Assembly: GCA_002425225.1 (NCBI GenBank)
Contig: DILV01000016.1
Coordinates: 169,291 to 233,290, forward strand
Direction of reading: 5' to 3'
Length of the DNA stretch: 64,000 nt
Origin: Thiothrix sp. UBA5583
GTDB lineage: Bacteria > Pseudomonadota > Gammaproteobacteria > Thiotrichales > Thiotrichaceae
This document shows, piece after piece, positions 16,417 to 25,173 of this stretch. The position numbers and the translations under genes are program-made. Each line of letters starts with the position of its first letter. The stretch's first letter is position 1. The notes under the pieces were generated by a model. It searched no databases, had not been told where the DNA came from, and saw nothing but the letters and a program-made list of their open reading frames with translations.

Positions 16417-18282
16417 ATGTCAGAACTTCAAGTCTGGACTTATATTGTCGTCGGTCTGAGCTTTGCGCTGTACTTCGGTATTGCGTTTTGGGCGCGTGCT
16501 GGTTCTACCAGTGAATTCTACGTGGCGGGTGGTGGCATCGGCCCTATCCAGAACGGTATGGCTACAGCGGCGGACTGGATGTCTGCGGCGTCTTTCATCT
16601 CCATGGCGGGCTTGCTCGCGTTTGGTGGTTATGACAACTCTGCCTACCTGATGGGTTGGACAGGCGGTTACGTACTGATGGCGATGCTGCTGGCGCCTTA
16701 CCTGCGCAAGTTTGGCAAGTTTACCGTTCCCGAGTTCATCGGCGACCGTTATTACTCACAAACGGCACGTATCGTGGGCGTTATCTGTTTGATCATCATC
16801 TCCGTGACTTATGTAATCGGTCAGATGCGTGGTGTAGGCGTTACCTTCTCCCGCTTCCTCGAAGTATCGGTTGATACAGGTCTGTACGTCGGTATGGGTA
16901 TCGTGTTCGTTTACGCGGTATTGGGCGGCATGAAAGGTATCACCTATACCCAGATCGCACAGTATGTGGTTCTGATCCTGGCTTACACGGTTCCTGCGGT
17001 CTTCATTTCCTTCAACCTGACTGGCAACCCTATCCCGCAACTGGGTCTGGGTGCACAAATGGCTGATGGCGTTTACCTGCTGGATAAACTGGATCAGGTC
17101 GTTACTGATCTGGGCTTCAAGGCTTACACGGTTCAGCAAGGCAGCACTATCAACCTGTTTATGCTGACCATGACCCTGATGATCGGTACTGCGGGTCTGC
17201 CTCACGTTATCATCCGTTTCTTCACCGTACCTAAAGTCTCTGATGCACGTTTGTCTGCTGGCTGGGCGCTGATCTTCATCGCTGGCCTGTACACCACCGC
17301 GCCTGCGGTTGGGGCAATGGCTCGCCTGAACCTGATGAACACCGTGCAAACCGGTGCTGTTGGCTCACCGGATGGCAACTTGGCTTTCGACCAGCGTCCA
17401 GAATGGATGAAAACCTGGGAAAAAACCAAGCTGCTGGAAATGGCTGACAAAAACGGCGATGGCAAGATCCAGTACTACAACGACGGTGGTCTGTCTGATG
17501 CAACAGCGGCACTGGCCAAAGCACAGAAAGATGGTGGTGATGTAGCCGCAGCCCAGAAGAAACTGGACGAGGTGAAAGCCAAGCACGATGAAAAGTGGGG
17601 CAAATTTGGCTGGAATGGTAACGAAGTCACCAAGGTTGACCGCGACATCATGGTTCTGGCCAACCCTGAAATTGCCAAACTGCCTAACTGGGTTATTGCT
17701 TTGGTAGCCGCAGGTGCTATCGCAGCGGCACTGTCTACTGCGGCAGGTCTGTTGCTGGCGATTTCTTCTGCGATTTCGCATGACCTGATCAAGAGCGTGA
17801 TCAACCCGAACATTTCCGAGAAGAGTGAACTGCTGGCTTCACGTATTGCCATGGCATTCGCTATCGTGATCGCAGGCTGGATGGGTCTCAACCCGCCGGG
17901 CTTTGCGGCTGAGGTAGTAGCCCTGGCGTTCGGTCTGGCAGCGGCTTCCATCTTCCCTGTGCTGATGATGGGTATCTTCTCCAAGCGCATGAACACCCAA
18001 GGTGCTGTAGCCGGTATGTTGGCGGGTATTCTCGTTACTGTCGTCTACATCTTCTGGTTCAAGGGCTGGTTCTTCGTCAAGGGTACTGAAATGGCAGCAA
18101 GCAAGCCTGAAAACTGGTTGTTTGGCATTTCCCCTGAAGCGTTTGGTACGATTGGTGCGTTGGTGAACTTTGCGGTTGCGTTTATCGTTTCCCGCATAAC
18201 TCCACCACCACCGGAGCATATCCAACACTTGGTCGAAGACGTGCGTATCCCTCGCGGGGCAGGCGCGGCGACTGGTCACTAA
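16417..18282 (+). CDS. Sodium:solute symporter, VC_2705 subfamily, with EF-hand-like insert
   Basis: The 621-residue SSS-family permease probably moves acetate or another short carboxylate with Na+. Core features are EFYVAGGGIGPIQNGMATAADWMSAASF near residue 30, and about 12-13 membrane helices. Between two helices lies a soluble insert of roughly residues 320-420. It carries a calcium-loop-like DKNGDGKIQYYND (344-356) and an Ala/Lys-rich helical stretch, as reported for this subfamily. Position 12 of the loop is Asn rather than Glu, so calcium binding is not assured. It is the second gene of a two-gene operon ending in a strong terminator. Confidence 0.88.
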   Translation: MSELQVWTYIVVGLSFALYFGIAFWARAGSTSEFYVAGGGIGPIQNGMATAADWMSAASFISMAGLLAFGGYDNSAYLMGWTGGYVLMAMLLAPYLRKFGKFTVPEFIGDRYYSQTARIVGVICLIIISVTYVIGQMRGVGVTFSRFLEVSVDTGLYVGMGIVFVYAVLGGMKGITYTQIAQYVVLILAYTVPAVFISFNLTGNPIPQLGLGAQMADGVYLLDKLDQVVTDLGFKAYTVQQGSTINLFMLTMTLMIGTAGLPHVIIRFFTVPKVSDARLSAGWALIFIAGLYTTAPAVGAMARLNLMNTVQTGAVGSPDGNLAFDQRPEWMKTWEKTKLLEMADKNGDGKIQYYNDGGLSDATAALAKAQKDGGDVAAAQKKLDEVKAKHDEKWGKFGWNGNEVTKVDRDIMVLANPEIAKLPNWVIALVAAGAIAAALSTAAGLLLAISSAISHDLIKSVINPNISEKSELLASRIAMAFAIVIAGWMGLNPPGFAAEVVALAFGLAAASIFPVLMMGIFSKRMNTQGAVAGMLAGILVTVVYIFWFKGWFFVKGTEMAASKPENWLFGISPEAFGTIGALVNFAVAFIVSRITPPPPEHIQHLVEDVRIPRGAGAATGH

Positions 18283-18303
18283 ACCGAATCTCCACATCGG
18301 TAG

Positions 18304-18333
18304 AAAAAAGGCTCCTGCGGGAGCCTTTTTCTT
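18304..18333 (+). terminator. Intrinsic terminator of the symporter operon
   Basis: GGCTCC / GGAGCC with a TGCG loop is flanked by A6 and T5, giving a long A-T-extended hairpin with a T-tail. It lies about 20 bases after the symporter stop. Confidence 0.92.
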
Positions 18334-18412
18334 AAACAGACCACTTTGATCATTTTCGCCAGCGTATCGGGCTGGCACAATCCAGGTGTTATTCAACACA
18401 GAGAGGCGACTG

Positions 18413-19822
18413 ATGAAACCTAATGATCCCCTAGCGTGGCTGGTCGGGCTGCTTGCCTTGTTCTTCCCCATACTAAGTTTCGCCGGAGGTGGCGGTGGTG
18501 CAGGTGAAGTACTAAACCTCACTGCCACCGGGCTTGGCCTGACCGCCCTCATCCTGTTTGTATTCGCTTACGCACTAGTGATTGGTGAAGAACATTTGCA
18601 CATGCGCAAATCCAAGCCGGTGATGGTGGCAGCGGGCATCATCTGGGTACTGGTCGCGCTTGCCTATGCTGGTGCTGGCAAACAGGAGCAAATGAGTGAA
18701 ATCCTCAACCATAACCTGCTGGAATACGGGCAATTGTTCCTGTTCCTGCTGGCGGCGATGACCTACATCAATACGCTGGATGAGCGCAACATGTTCGCAG
18801 CCTTACGCGCTTGGCTGGTTTCCAAAGGCTTTTCCCTGTACTGGATTTTCTGGATTACCGGTGTACTGGCATTTTTCATTTCTCCGGTAGCCGATAACCT
18901 GACCACCGCGTTGCTGATGGCAGCGGTACTGGTTGCGGTTGCATCCGACAGACCCAAATTTGTAGCGATGGGCTGTATCAATATTGTGGTGGCAGCCAAT
19001 GCCGGTGGGGCATGGAGCCCGTTTGGAGACATCACCACCCTGATGGTGTGGCAGGCTGGTCTAGTCAAATTTCAGGAATTCTTTGCCCTGTTCATTCCTT
19101 CTGTCCTGAACTGGTTTATTCCCGCGCTGATCATGTCGTTCTTCATCGAGAAAGGCCATCCTGCCCCCCTGAAAGACGTGGTGGCAATCAAGCGGGGCGG
19201 TTTTGTGGTACTGGGTTTGTTCATTGCCACCATTGCCACCGCTGTCATGTTCCATAACTCGCTGCACCTGCCGCCAGTTCTGGGGATGATGACCGGGCTG
19301 GGTATCCTGAAACTGTATGGCTGGTATCTGAAAGTGTCTGACCACGACCCGCGCAATGACACAGAAGAGGAGAGTGTGGGGCGTTTTGACATCTTTACCC
19401 AGTTGCAGCGTTCCGAGTGGGATACCCTGATGTTTTTCTACGGCGTCATCCTGTGTGTAGGTGGTTTGGGTGCGTTTGGTTATCTGGCGCTGGTTTCCGA
19501 GCTGCTGTATACCGACATGGGCGCTACCTGGGCCAACGTGATGATCGGCTTGCTTTCCGCCGTGATCGACAACATTCCGGTGATGTTTGCGGTCATTACC
19601 ATGCACCCGGACATGTCCCACGGGCAATGGCTGCTGGTGACGCTGACTGCCGGGGTGGGTGGCTCACTACTTTCCATCGGTTCTGCGGCGGGTGTGGCGT
19701 TGATGGGGCAGGCTCGCGGTATCTACACCTTCATGTCACACCTGAAATGGACGTGGGCAGTGGCACTGGGGTATGTCGTCAGTATCTGGGCGCATCTGTG
19801 GATCAATGCATCCCTCATGTAA
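18413..19822 (+). CDS. nhaD: NhaD-type Na+/H+ antiporter
   Basis: The start at 18413 (MKPNDPLAW) with a GAGAGG site gives 469 residues. A signal-like first helix is followed by about 12 membrane helices. Family motifs include DNLTTALLMA and NAGGAWSPFGDITTLMVW near residue 190, and DNIPVMFAV near residue 390; paired Asp residues in membrane segments are typical of ion-transporter-superfamily antiporters. NhaD expels Na+ in exchange for H+. Placed beside two Na+-coupled symporter operons, it would keep the sodium gradient they use. Confidence 0.88.
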   Translation: MKPNDPLAWLVGLLALFFPILSFAGGGGGAGEVLNLTATGLGLTALILFVFAYALVIGEEHLHMRKSKPVMVAAGIIWVLVALAYAGAGKQEQMSEILNHNLLEYGQLFLFLLAAMTYINTLDERNMFAALRAWLVSKGFSLYWIFWITGVLAFFISPVADNLTTALLMAAVLVAVASDRPKFVAMGCINIVVAANAGGAWSPFGDITTLMVWQAGLVKFQEFFALFIPSVLNWFIPALIMSFFIEKGHPAPLKDVVAIKRGGFVVLGLFIATIATAVMFHNSLHLPPVLGMMTGLGILKLYGWYLKVSDHDPRNDTEEESVGRFDIFTQLQRSEWDTLMFFYGVILCVGGLGAFGYLALVSELLYTDMGATWANVMIGLLSAVIDNIPVMFAVITMHPDMSHGQWLLVTLTAGVGGSLLSIGSAAGVALMGQARGIYTFMSHLKWTWAVALGYVVSIWAHLWINASLM

Positions 19823-19870
19823 ATGCAGTTTCAGGTATGCTACCCGCACCTGTTTTCCCTGGAGTATTGT

Positions 19871-20350
19871 ATGTTTTTGAAATGGTTTCTGGGTTTGCCC
19901 CTGAACTTGCGGATTGCCATCATCGTTGCCCCCCTGCTGACCATTGGTGGTTGGGGCATGATGGATTTGTGGGTCACGAAAGACCAGCCGAAACAACAAA
20001 CGCCCATTGCGATGGAAGCCTTGCAGCTCGCAGGTGAATGCTGGCTGGCAACCAACCAGTGCACCTTGCAGAACGCCCGCATGAAGGTGGCACTGGTTCG
20101 CAAGGAAGCCGAGAAACCCGGTCTGGTGCGGCTGGAAATCCTGCCCGATACCAATCTGCGCGGTGTTGAAATGTCACTGGTGCAATCCGGCGAAGAACAG
20201 TTGATTCTGGTTAACCCCAGCCCGGCGGGTGATGTCTGGTTTGCGGAATTCCCCGCAAAGTTGATCAACCCTTCCCCCACCGTGTTGCGTATTGCCTTGG
20301 CAAAATTCGGCTCAGTGTCCTACATCGAAATCCAGCAACCCCATTTCTAA
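19871..20350 (+). CDS. Hypothetical single-helix membrane protein
   Basis: The ATG at 19871, with a GGAG site nine bases away, gives 159 residues. One membrane helix (about residues 10-32, LRIAIIVAPLLTIGGWGMM) precedes a soluble domain of about 120 residues with two Cys (GECWLATNQC) that could pair outside the cytoplasm. I do not recognise the domain; its tail alternates beta-like strands (RLEILPDTNL, EEQLILVNP). It lies 48 bases behind nhaD on the same strand and is convergent with the response regulator gene. Confidence 0.6.
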   Translation: MFLKWFLGLPLNLRIAIIVAPLLTIGGWGMMDLWVTKDQPKQQTPIAMEALQLAGECWLATNQCTLQNARMKVALVRKEAEKPGLVRLEILPDTNLRGVEMSLVQSGEEQLILVNPSPAGDVWFAEFPAKLINPSPTVLRIALAKFGSVSYIEIQQPHF

Positions 20351-20354
20351 AGGC

Positions 20355-21041
20355 TCAGGGGTTAAACCGATACCCCACCCCGGTTTCTGTCAGTAAATGA
20401 CGGGGGTGGGTCGGATCGGTTTCCAGCTTCTGGCGCAGCCTGCCAATGTAAATGCGGATGTAATGCCCGTCTTCGGCGTGCCCCGTTCCCCACACTTCCC
20501 GCAACAGTTGCCGCTGGGTAAGGATTTTGCCCGGCTGTGCCAGCAACACCGTCAACAGGTGATATTCACGCGGGGTCAGGTGGACAACTTCCCCACTGCG
20601 GGTAATCGCACGGTTGGCACGGTCAACCACCACCTCACCAAAACGGATCACGGCGAAATCATCAGTAGGGCGCTTTTCACGCCGCCGCCGCAGGGCGCGT
20701 AACCGCGCTAGCAATTCTGTCACCCCAAAAGGTTTGGCAAGGTAATCGTCTGCCCCCACATCGAGTGCTGCCACCTTGTCACTTTCCATGTTGCGGGCAG
20801 ACAGCACCAGTACCGGCACATCCGACCAACTGCGTAAAATGCGGATAAACTCGATACCATCCGCATCCGGCAACCCAAGGTCAAGCACCACCAGCCCAGG
20901 CCGGTATTCGCCCGCCAGCCCCAGGCCGCCTGTCACGGTAGGGGCTTCCAACACCTTGAAGCCCTCTGTTTCCAGCGCGGTACGCAGAAACTGGCGGATA
21001 CGCGGTTCATCTTCAACGATCAATACGGAATTATTGTTCAT
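20355..21041 (-). CDS. KdpE-like OmpR-family response regulator
   Basis: A 228-residue regulator. The receiver domain (1-120) has the phosphoacceptor Asp in VVLDLGLPDADG near residue 54 and the conserved Lys in YLAKPFG. A winged-helix DNA-binding domain follows, with LTPREYHLLTVL and HYIRIYIGRLRQKLE. It is closest in feel to KdpE. No kdpFABC genes are nearby, so potassium control is doubtful and control of the neighbouring symporter operon is as likely. It overlaps the kinase gene by four bases (ATGA), so the two are coupled. Confidence 0.85.
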   Translation of the reverse strand: MNNNSVLIVEDEPRIRQFLRTALETEGFKVLEAPTVTGGLGLAGEYRPGLVVLDLGLPDADGIEFIRILRSWSDVPVLVLSARNMESDKVAALDVGADDYLAKPFGVTELLARLRALRRRREKRPTDDFAVIRFGEVVVDRANRAITRSGEVVHLTPREYHLLTVLLAQPGKILTQRQLLREVWGTGHAEDGHYIRIYIGRLRQKLETDPTHPRHLLTETGVGYRFNP

Positions 21042-22315
21042 GTGGGTTTCTCTTCAGGTTCATCGTCCATGACGGGAGGTGTACTGAACGGTAGGGTAAA
21101 ACAGGCACAGATTCCTCCCCCTTTATGCTGTTGCAGGTATAACGTACCGCCGTGTACCTTCAAAATGGCTTCACAAATTGCCAAGCCCAAACCCGTGTTT
21201 TTTTCCGGTGCAGCCACGCGGTTGGCAGCAATGCCGGATGTCATCAGGGTATTGAACAGGGTTTCGCTGCCCCGGTCACAAATGCGCATTTCAACCTGAC
21301 GGCTGTTAAGCACGGCAGCAATGGTGATGGGCGTTCCCGCTGGCGTGTACTTGCAGGCATTGTCCAGCAGGTTGCTGATAACCCGCTCAATCAGGACGGC
21401 ATCAAATTCCACCAAGGGAAAGTTACCGGGAATCTCCACCGTAAGCGGGTGTTTTGCCAAGGCATGGCTTAACAACGCCAGCGCAGCACCCGTCACATCG
21501 GCAAGGGAATTCCATTCCTTGTTGATGGTAACTTTACCAGCAGACAACCGCGCCAGATCCAGCAGTTTTGCCACCATCCCTGCCAACCGCACCGATTGCT
21601 CGTGTACTGCATCCACCATGTTGCTTTGGGAAGGGGAAAGGTTGGCATTGTCCAGTTGCAGGACCTCGGTCAGTCCGACCAGTGCCGTCAAAGGGGTTCG
21701 CAGGTCATGTGACAGTGAGGACAGGATAGCATTGCGCAAACGTTCGGATTCCACCTGTACGTGCTGAGTCTCCAGCATGTCGGCGTAATGCAGGCGTTCT
21801 TGGGCAATGGATAGCAGGGAGCTGGCAGCAGCACTCGCCGGGTAACGCTGGGCAATTTCTTCCACTTGTTGCGCACTGCTTGCCCCTGCCAATTCGCGTG
21901 CCATCCGGTAAAGGGAACTGGTCAGTGCTTCGCTGGCCTGCAATTCACGATTCTGCGCCAGCAGGACAGACGCCATTTGCCCGGTCAGCAAGGCAATCAG
22001 CAACATCACCACCATCATGACAATGTGTTCGACACTGGTCGTCAATAGTGCAAACTGGGGTGGGACAAAAAAGAAATCAAACAGCAGTACCGACGCAATC
22101 GCTGCCAGCAAGGATGGACCTTGCCCCAGCCAAATGGCGCACAGAAACACCTCCAGCAGGAACAGCATGATGATGTTGGCGATGTCCATGTGCAGGGACA
22201 ATGGATAAGAAATAACCGCAACCAGCACGGAAAACAGGAAGGCCAGGACATACGATTCCTTCCCGTAAGGGTTATCCAGATTCAGGCGGGAAAACCAGAT
22301 ACTGCTGACAGACAT
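21038..22315 (-). CDS. Shortened KdpD-like sensor histidine kinase
   Basis: A 425-residue kinase holding only the back half of KdpD. It has a DUF4118-type four-helix membrane region (residues 20-120), a short GAF-like linker, the phosphoacceptor in SSLSHDLRTPLTAL near residue 210, and the N box NLLDNACKYTP. The N-terminal KdpD and Usp domains that sense K+ or ATP are absent. The G1 box is degenerate: CDRGSETLF where DNGPGIP is expected. The G2 box GLGLAI is intact. It sits between kdpE-like and the actP-like gene on the same strand, after a terminator. The signal is unknown; membrane or sodium status is a guess. Confidence 0.82.
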   Translation of the reverse strand: MSVSSIWFSRLNLDNPYGKESYVLAFLFSVLVAVISYPLSLHMDIANIIMLFLLEVFLCAIWLGQGPSLLAAIASVLLFDFFFVPPQFALLTTSVEHIVMMVVMLLIALLTGQMASVLLAQNRELQASEALTSSLYRMARELAGASSAQQVEEIAQRYPASAAASSLLSIAQERLHYADMLETQHVQVESERLRNAILSSLSHDLRTPLTALVGLTEVLQLDNANLSPSQSNMVDAVHEQSVRLAGMVAKLLDLARLSAGKVTINKEWNSLADVTGAALALLSHALAKHPLTVEIPGNFPLVEFDAVLIERVISNLLDNACKYTPAGTPITIAAVLNSRQVEMRICDRGSETLFNTLMTSGIAANRVAAPEKNTGLGLAICEAILKVHGGTLYLQQHKGGGICACFTLPFSTPPVMDDEPEEKPT

Positions 22316-22380
22316 GGGGCTTGTCTCTCAATAATATTCTTCAAAATGGTGACTATCCCCTGATTTTCAGACCCCGGCAA

Positions 22381-22413
22381 GAAAAACCCCCGCACAAGGC
22401 GGGGGCTTTCTTT
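22381..22413 (-). terminator. Intrinsic terminator of the DUF485/ActP operon
   Basis: On the minus strand GCCCCCGC / GCGGGGGT with a 5-base loop is followed by TTTTCTT, about 25 bases after the actP-like stop. Confidence 0.9.
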
Positions 22414-22429
22414 AGAGGGAGGAAACCTC

Positions 22430-24457
22430 TTAGTGGGCTTGTGCACCTTCGGCGTTGATACCGGTGTTCTGACGCACATACAGCTCGTCCCACATCTCGT
22501 CAGAGCGACGGTCACGAGTGAACAGTGAAACCAGAATGGTGACAAGGAAGCCCAGCGGGATAGAGATCAAGCCAGGGTTCTTCAACTGGAACCAAGGCTT
22601 TTCCAGACCCATCATGCTGGTAGTCTGACCTTCAAATTTCTTCAGGTCGTCTTCCGCAGCCTTGATGGCTTTTTCCAGACCAGCAATTTCCTTCTGCTTG
22701 GCAGCTTTGGCTGCTTCATCAGCCAGGGCAGCCAGATCAGTCTGGGCTTTCGCCAGCTTCTCTTTAGCACCTGGAACGGCTGGTTTTTCAGGAGATGCTT
22801 TCACTTCCTTCTTGCAATCTGCACTGGCGAACAGTTCGCAAGAGAAGCCCCATTGTGCTGCTGCTGCTTCTTTGGCTGGTGTTGCTGGTGTACCTTCCAG
22901 AACTTTCTTCGCATCAGCAATTTTTGCCAATGGGTAAGTCATGTTCGGGGAAACCATTACCAGATAAATTGCAGAGAACGCACCAACCAACATACCGGCA
23001 ACCACACCATAAGTGTTGGTCTTTTTCCAGTACAGGGTCAGGAACACCGCAGGCAGGTTGGAAGATGCAGCAACCGCAAATGCCAGTGCCACCAGATGCG
23101 CAACGTTCTGGCCTTTGGCAGCGATACCGACATAGATAGCCAATGCACCCACGATAACGGTAGCAACACGGGCAGCAGTGATTTGCTCTTGTGCAGTGGC
23201 GTGGTCACCACGAACAACACCAACGTACAGGTCATGGGACATGGCAGAAGCCGCCGCCAATACCAGACCGGCAACAACCGCAACGATAGTGGCAAACGCA
23301 ACCGCTGCAACAAACGCCAGGAAGAAGTTACCCAGCAGCGAGTCAGGGCCACCACCGACGAACTGAGCCAGCAATGGAGCAGCCATGTTACCGCCCTTGT
23401 CCAGACCGACAATTGTCGCAGGTGTTACGTTGATGGCAGCACCCATACCCAGGAACAGGGTCAGGACGTAGAAACCACCGATGATGCCCATCGCCCAGAT
23501 AACAGATTTACGTGCGTCTTGTGCCGTTGGAACCGTGAAGAAGCGCATCAGGATGTGTGGCAGACCGGCAGTACCCAAAACCAGTGCCATACCCAGAGAG
23601 ATCTGGTCAATCGGGTTCTTCAGGAACAGGCCAGGTTCAAGGAAGCGTTGACCCAGTTGCTCAGGTGTCATGTTGGTAGCAGCGTCACCCAGCAGTTTGG
23701 CAACTTGCTTTTGTACGTCAGCATTGCCAACGACCGCATCCAGGAAGCCAGGGAAGGAGAAGCCATACTGACCCCAAGTGAACAATACCAGCAGGATGGA
23801 AGCAGTCACCAGCAGGATCGCCTTGATGATCTGTACCCAGGTAGTGGCTTTCATGCCGCCGAATACGACGTAGGTCAGCATCAGGATGCCTACTGCGATA
23901 ACGGAGATTTCATAGTCAATACCGATCAGGGTTTTAACCAGAACGCCACCGCCTACCATTTGAGCCGTCAGGTAGAAAGTGGAAACGGTAACGGTAGAAA
24001 TCGCTGCAACGGTCTTGGAGGCTTTCGGGTTATTACGGAACGCCAGAATGTCGCCCAGTGTGTACTTGCCGATGTTACGGCAAGGTTCCGCAATCACCAG
24101 CAATACGGTGATATAAGCAACCAGCCAGCCTACGGAGTACATGAAACCGTCATAACCGTACAGGGAGATCAAACCAGCAATACCCAGGAAAGAGGCAGCA
24201 GACAGGTAGTCACCCGCAATCGCCCAACCGTTTTGTACACCGGTAACGGAACGACCAGCAGCGTAGAAGTCAGCCGCAGAAGAGGTTTGCTTCGCAGCGC
24301 GGTAAGTTACATACATGGTCAGGCCGATAATCGCACCGAAAACCACAAACGTTAGCCACTTGTATTGGTCAGCTACCGCACCACCTTCAGCAAAGGCAGC
24401 TTGGCAAGCGAACAATGACAGCAGCAGGGCAGAACCTGCCCACAAAGATTTCTTCAT
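22430..24457 (-). CDS. ActP-like cation/acetate symporter with large soluble insert
   Basis: The start at 24457 (MKKSLWAGSALLL) has a GGGAGAG site and a signal peptide ending near AFAEGG, as in E. coli ActP. The 675-residue protein has the SSS motifs AADFYAAGRSVTGVQNGWAIAGDYLSAASF near residue 60 and about 13 membrane helices. ActP is about 549 residues. The excess is an insert at roughly residues 505-615 with two Cys (SCELFASADC) and a charged Ala/Lys/Glu coiled coil. The Cys pair suggests a periplasmic location. The substrate is probably acetate or a related short acid. It is the second gene after the DUF485 gene. Confidence 0.87.
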   Translation of the reverse strand: MKKSLWAGSALLLSLFACQAAFAEGGAVADQYKWLTFVVFGAIIGLTMYVTYRAAKQTSSAADFYAAGRSVTGVQNGWAIAGDYLSAASFLGIAGLISLYGYDGFMYSVGWLVAYITVLLVIAEPCRNIGKYTLGDILAFRNNPKASKTVAAISTVTVSTFYLTAQMVGGGVLVKTLIGIDYEISVIAVGILMLTYVVFGGMKATTWVQIIKAILLVTASILLVLFTWGQYGFSFPGFLDAVVGNADVQKQVAKLLGDAATNMTPEQLGQRFLEPGLFLKNPIDQISLGMALVLGTAGLPHILMRFFTVPTAQDARKSVIWAMGIIGGFYVLTLFLGMGAAINVTPATIVGLDKGGNMAAPLLAQFVGGGPDSLLGNFFLAFVAAVAFATIVAVVAGLVLAAASAMSHDLYVGVVRGDHATAQEQITAARVATVIVGALAIYVGIAAKGQNVAHLVALAFAVAASSNLPAVFLTLYWKKTNTYGVVAGMLVGAFSAIYLVMVSPNMTYPLAKIADAKKVLEGTPATPAKEAAAAQWGFSCELFASADCKKEVKASPEKPAVPGAKEKLAKAQTDLAALADEAAKAAKQKEIAGLEKAIKAAEDDLKKFEGQTTSMMGLEKPWFQLKNPGLISIPLGFLVTILVSLFTRDRRSDEMWDELYVRQNTGINAEGAQAH

Positions 24458-24476
24458 GTGTCTCTCCCTTACTTGA

Positions 24477-24782
24477 TCAGGCAACGTCACGGACAATTTC
24501 AGCCGCCATCGCGTCGAAATCACGGTTGGCACGACGGGCATAAACAGCCGCGATAGTCCAGGCGACCACGAATTCAGACAAAGCGAACAGGATGCCAACG
24601 TTCATTGGCCCCCAGACTTTGATTTTGAACAGGTCAGGGTAGTACGCTGCGCCAATGGGCAGCAGGAAATAGTAGACAGTTGAAATGATCATCAGGCTCC
24701 ACAAGAAGGTGGTTTTCTTCTTGTGCAACGCCTGAAAGCGCGGATCGCTGTCGATCGCCGCCCAGTTGATGTTTGACGCCAT
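24477..24782 (-). CDS. DUF485 (YjcH-like) small membrane protein
   Basis: The start at 24782 (MASNINWAAIDSDPRFQALHKKK) has a perfect GGAGGAG site and gives 101 residues with two membrane helices (about 24-44 and 60-80). DUF485 proteins are the small partner encoded before ActP symporters. It lies 19 bases before the actP-like gene in the same operon. The usual acs gene of the acs-yjcH-actP operon is not present. Confidence 0.9.
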   Translation of the reverse strand: MASNINWAAIDSDPRFQALHKKKTTFLWSLMIISTVYYFLLPIGAAYYPDLFKIKVWGPMNVGILFALSEFVVAWTIAAVYARRANRDFDAMAAEIVRDVA

Positions 24783-24880
24783 TAAATGACTCCTCCGTTT
24801 GCTGAAAAAACCTCTCGAAAATGCATTCGACCCATGTCCCCATCTTGTTTGAAAGAGCACATGAGCCAGTCATTTTCATG

Positions 24881-24894
24881 ATATTGTCGACAAT
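24881..24894 (-). promoter_or_regulatory. Putative operator ATTGTCGACAATAT, copy 2
   Basis: Identical over 14 nt and in the same orientation relative to its operon as the copy at 15973-15986. Perfect 12-bp core palindrome. Confidence 0.6.
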
Positions 24895-25108
24895 TCTGAA
24901 TTTGACAGACCTACACACCCCGCCAAACCGTCAAGCCTCTCTTTCCTGATGGGAAACTTGTCGATCATCGCAATAATGTCATCGGTCATGTAAAAAAGCT
25001 GTAAACAGGTGGGAGTAACTACTTCAAAAAACGGCGGAAGCTGAACAATAAAGACACGAATTTGCATGAAAAACAGAAAAAAGTGCCCAGAAAATGCAAG
25101 GAACAAGC

Positions 25109-25128
25109 GCAATGTTGCTCAACATTGC
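25109..25128. promoter_or_regulatory. Perfect inverted repeat GCAATGTTG-CT-CAACATTGC
   Basis: Two 9-bp arms separated by two bases, about 330 bases upstream of the DUF485 start. No T-run follows, so a protein-binding site is more likely than a terminator. Confidence 0.5.
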
Positions 25129-25173
25129 CATTTATTGATATAGGGCGGTTTGCGAGAATTTGTTTATTATTGC

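Larger units (their letters stand above)
24783..25173 (-). promoter_or_regulatory. Control region of the DUF485/ActP operon
   Basis: This 391-base gap holds no gene. It contains the second copy of ATTGTCGACAATAT (24881-24894 on the minus strand), about 100 bases before the DUF485 start. CTGTCA and CAATAT spaced 16 bases make a candidate promoter overlapping it. Further out lies a 20-base perfect inverted repeat at 25109-25128. The far end is the 3' side of the EF-hand gene. Confidence 0.6.

Noticed and set aside
22853..24355. 500-codon plus-strand frame antisense to the ActP-like gene
   Set aside because: His/Gln/Arg-rich product without any domain, a mirror of membrane-protein codons on the other strand.
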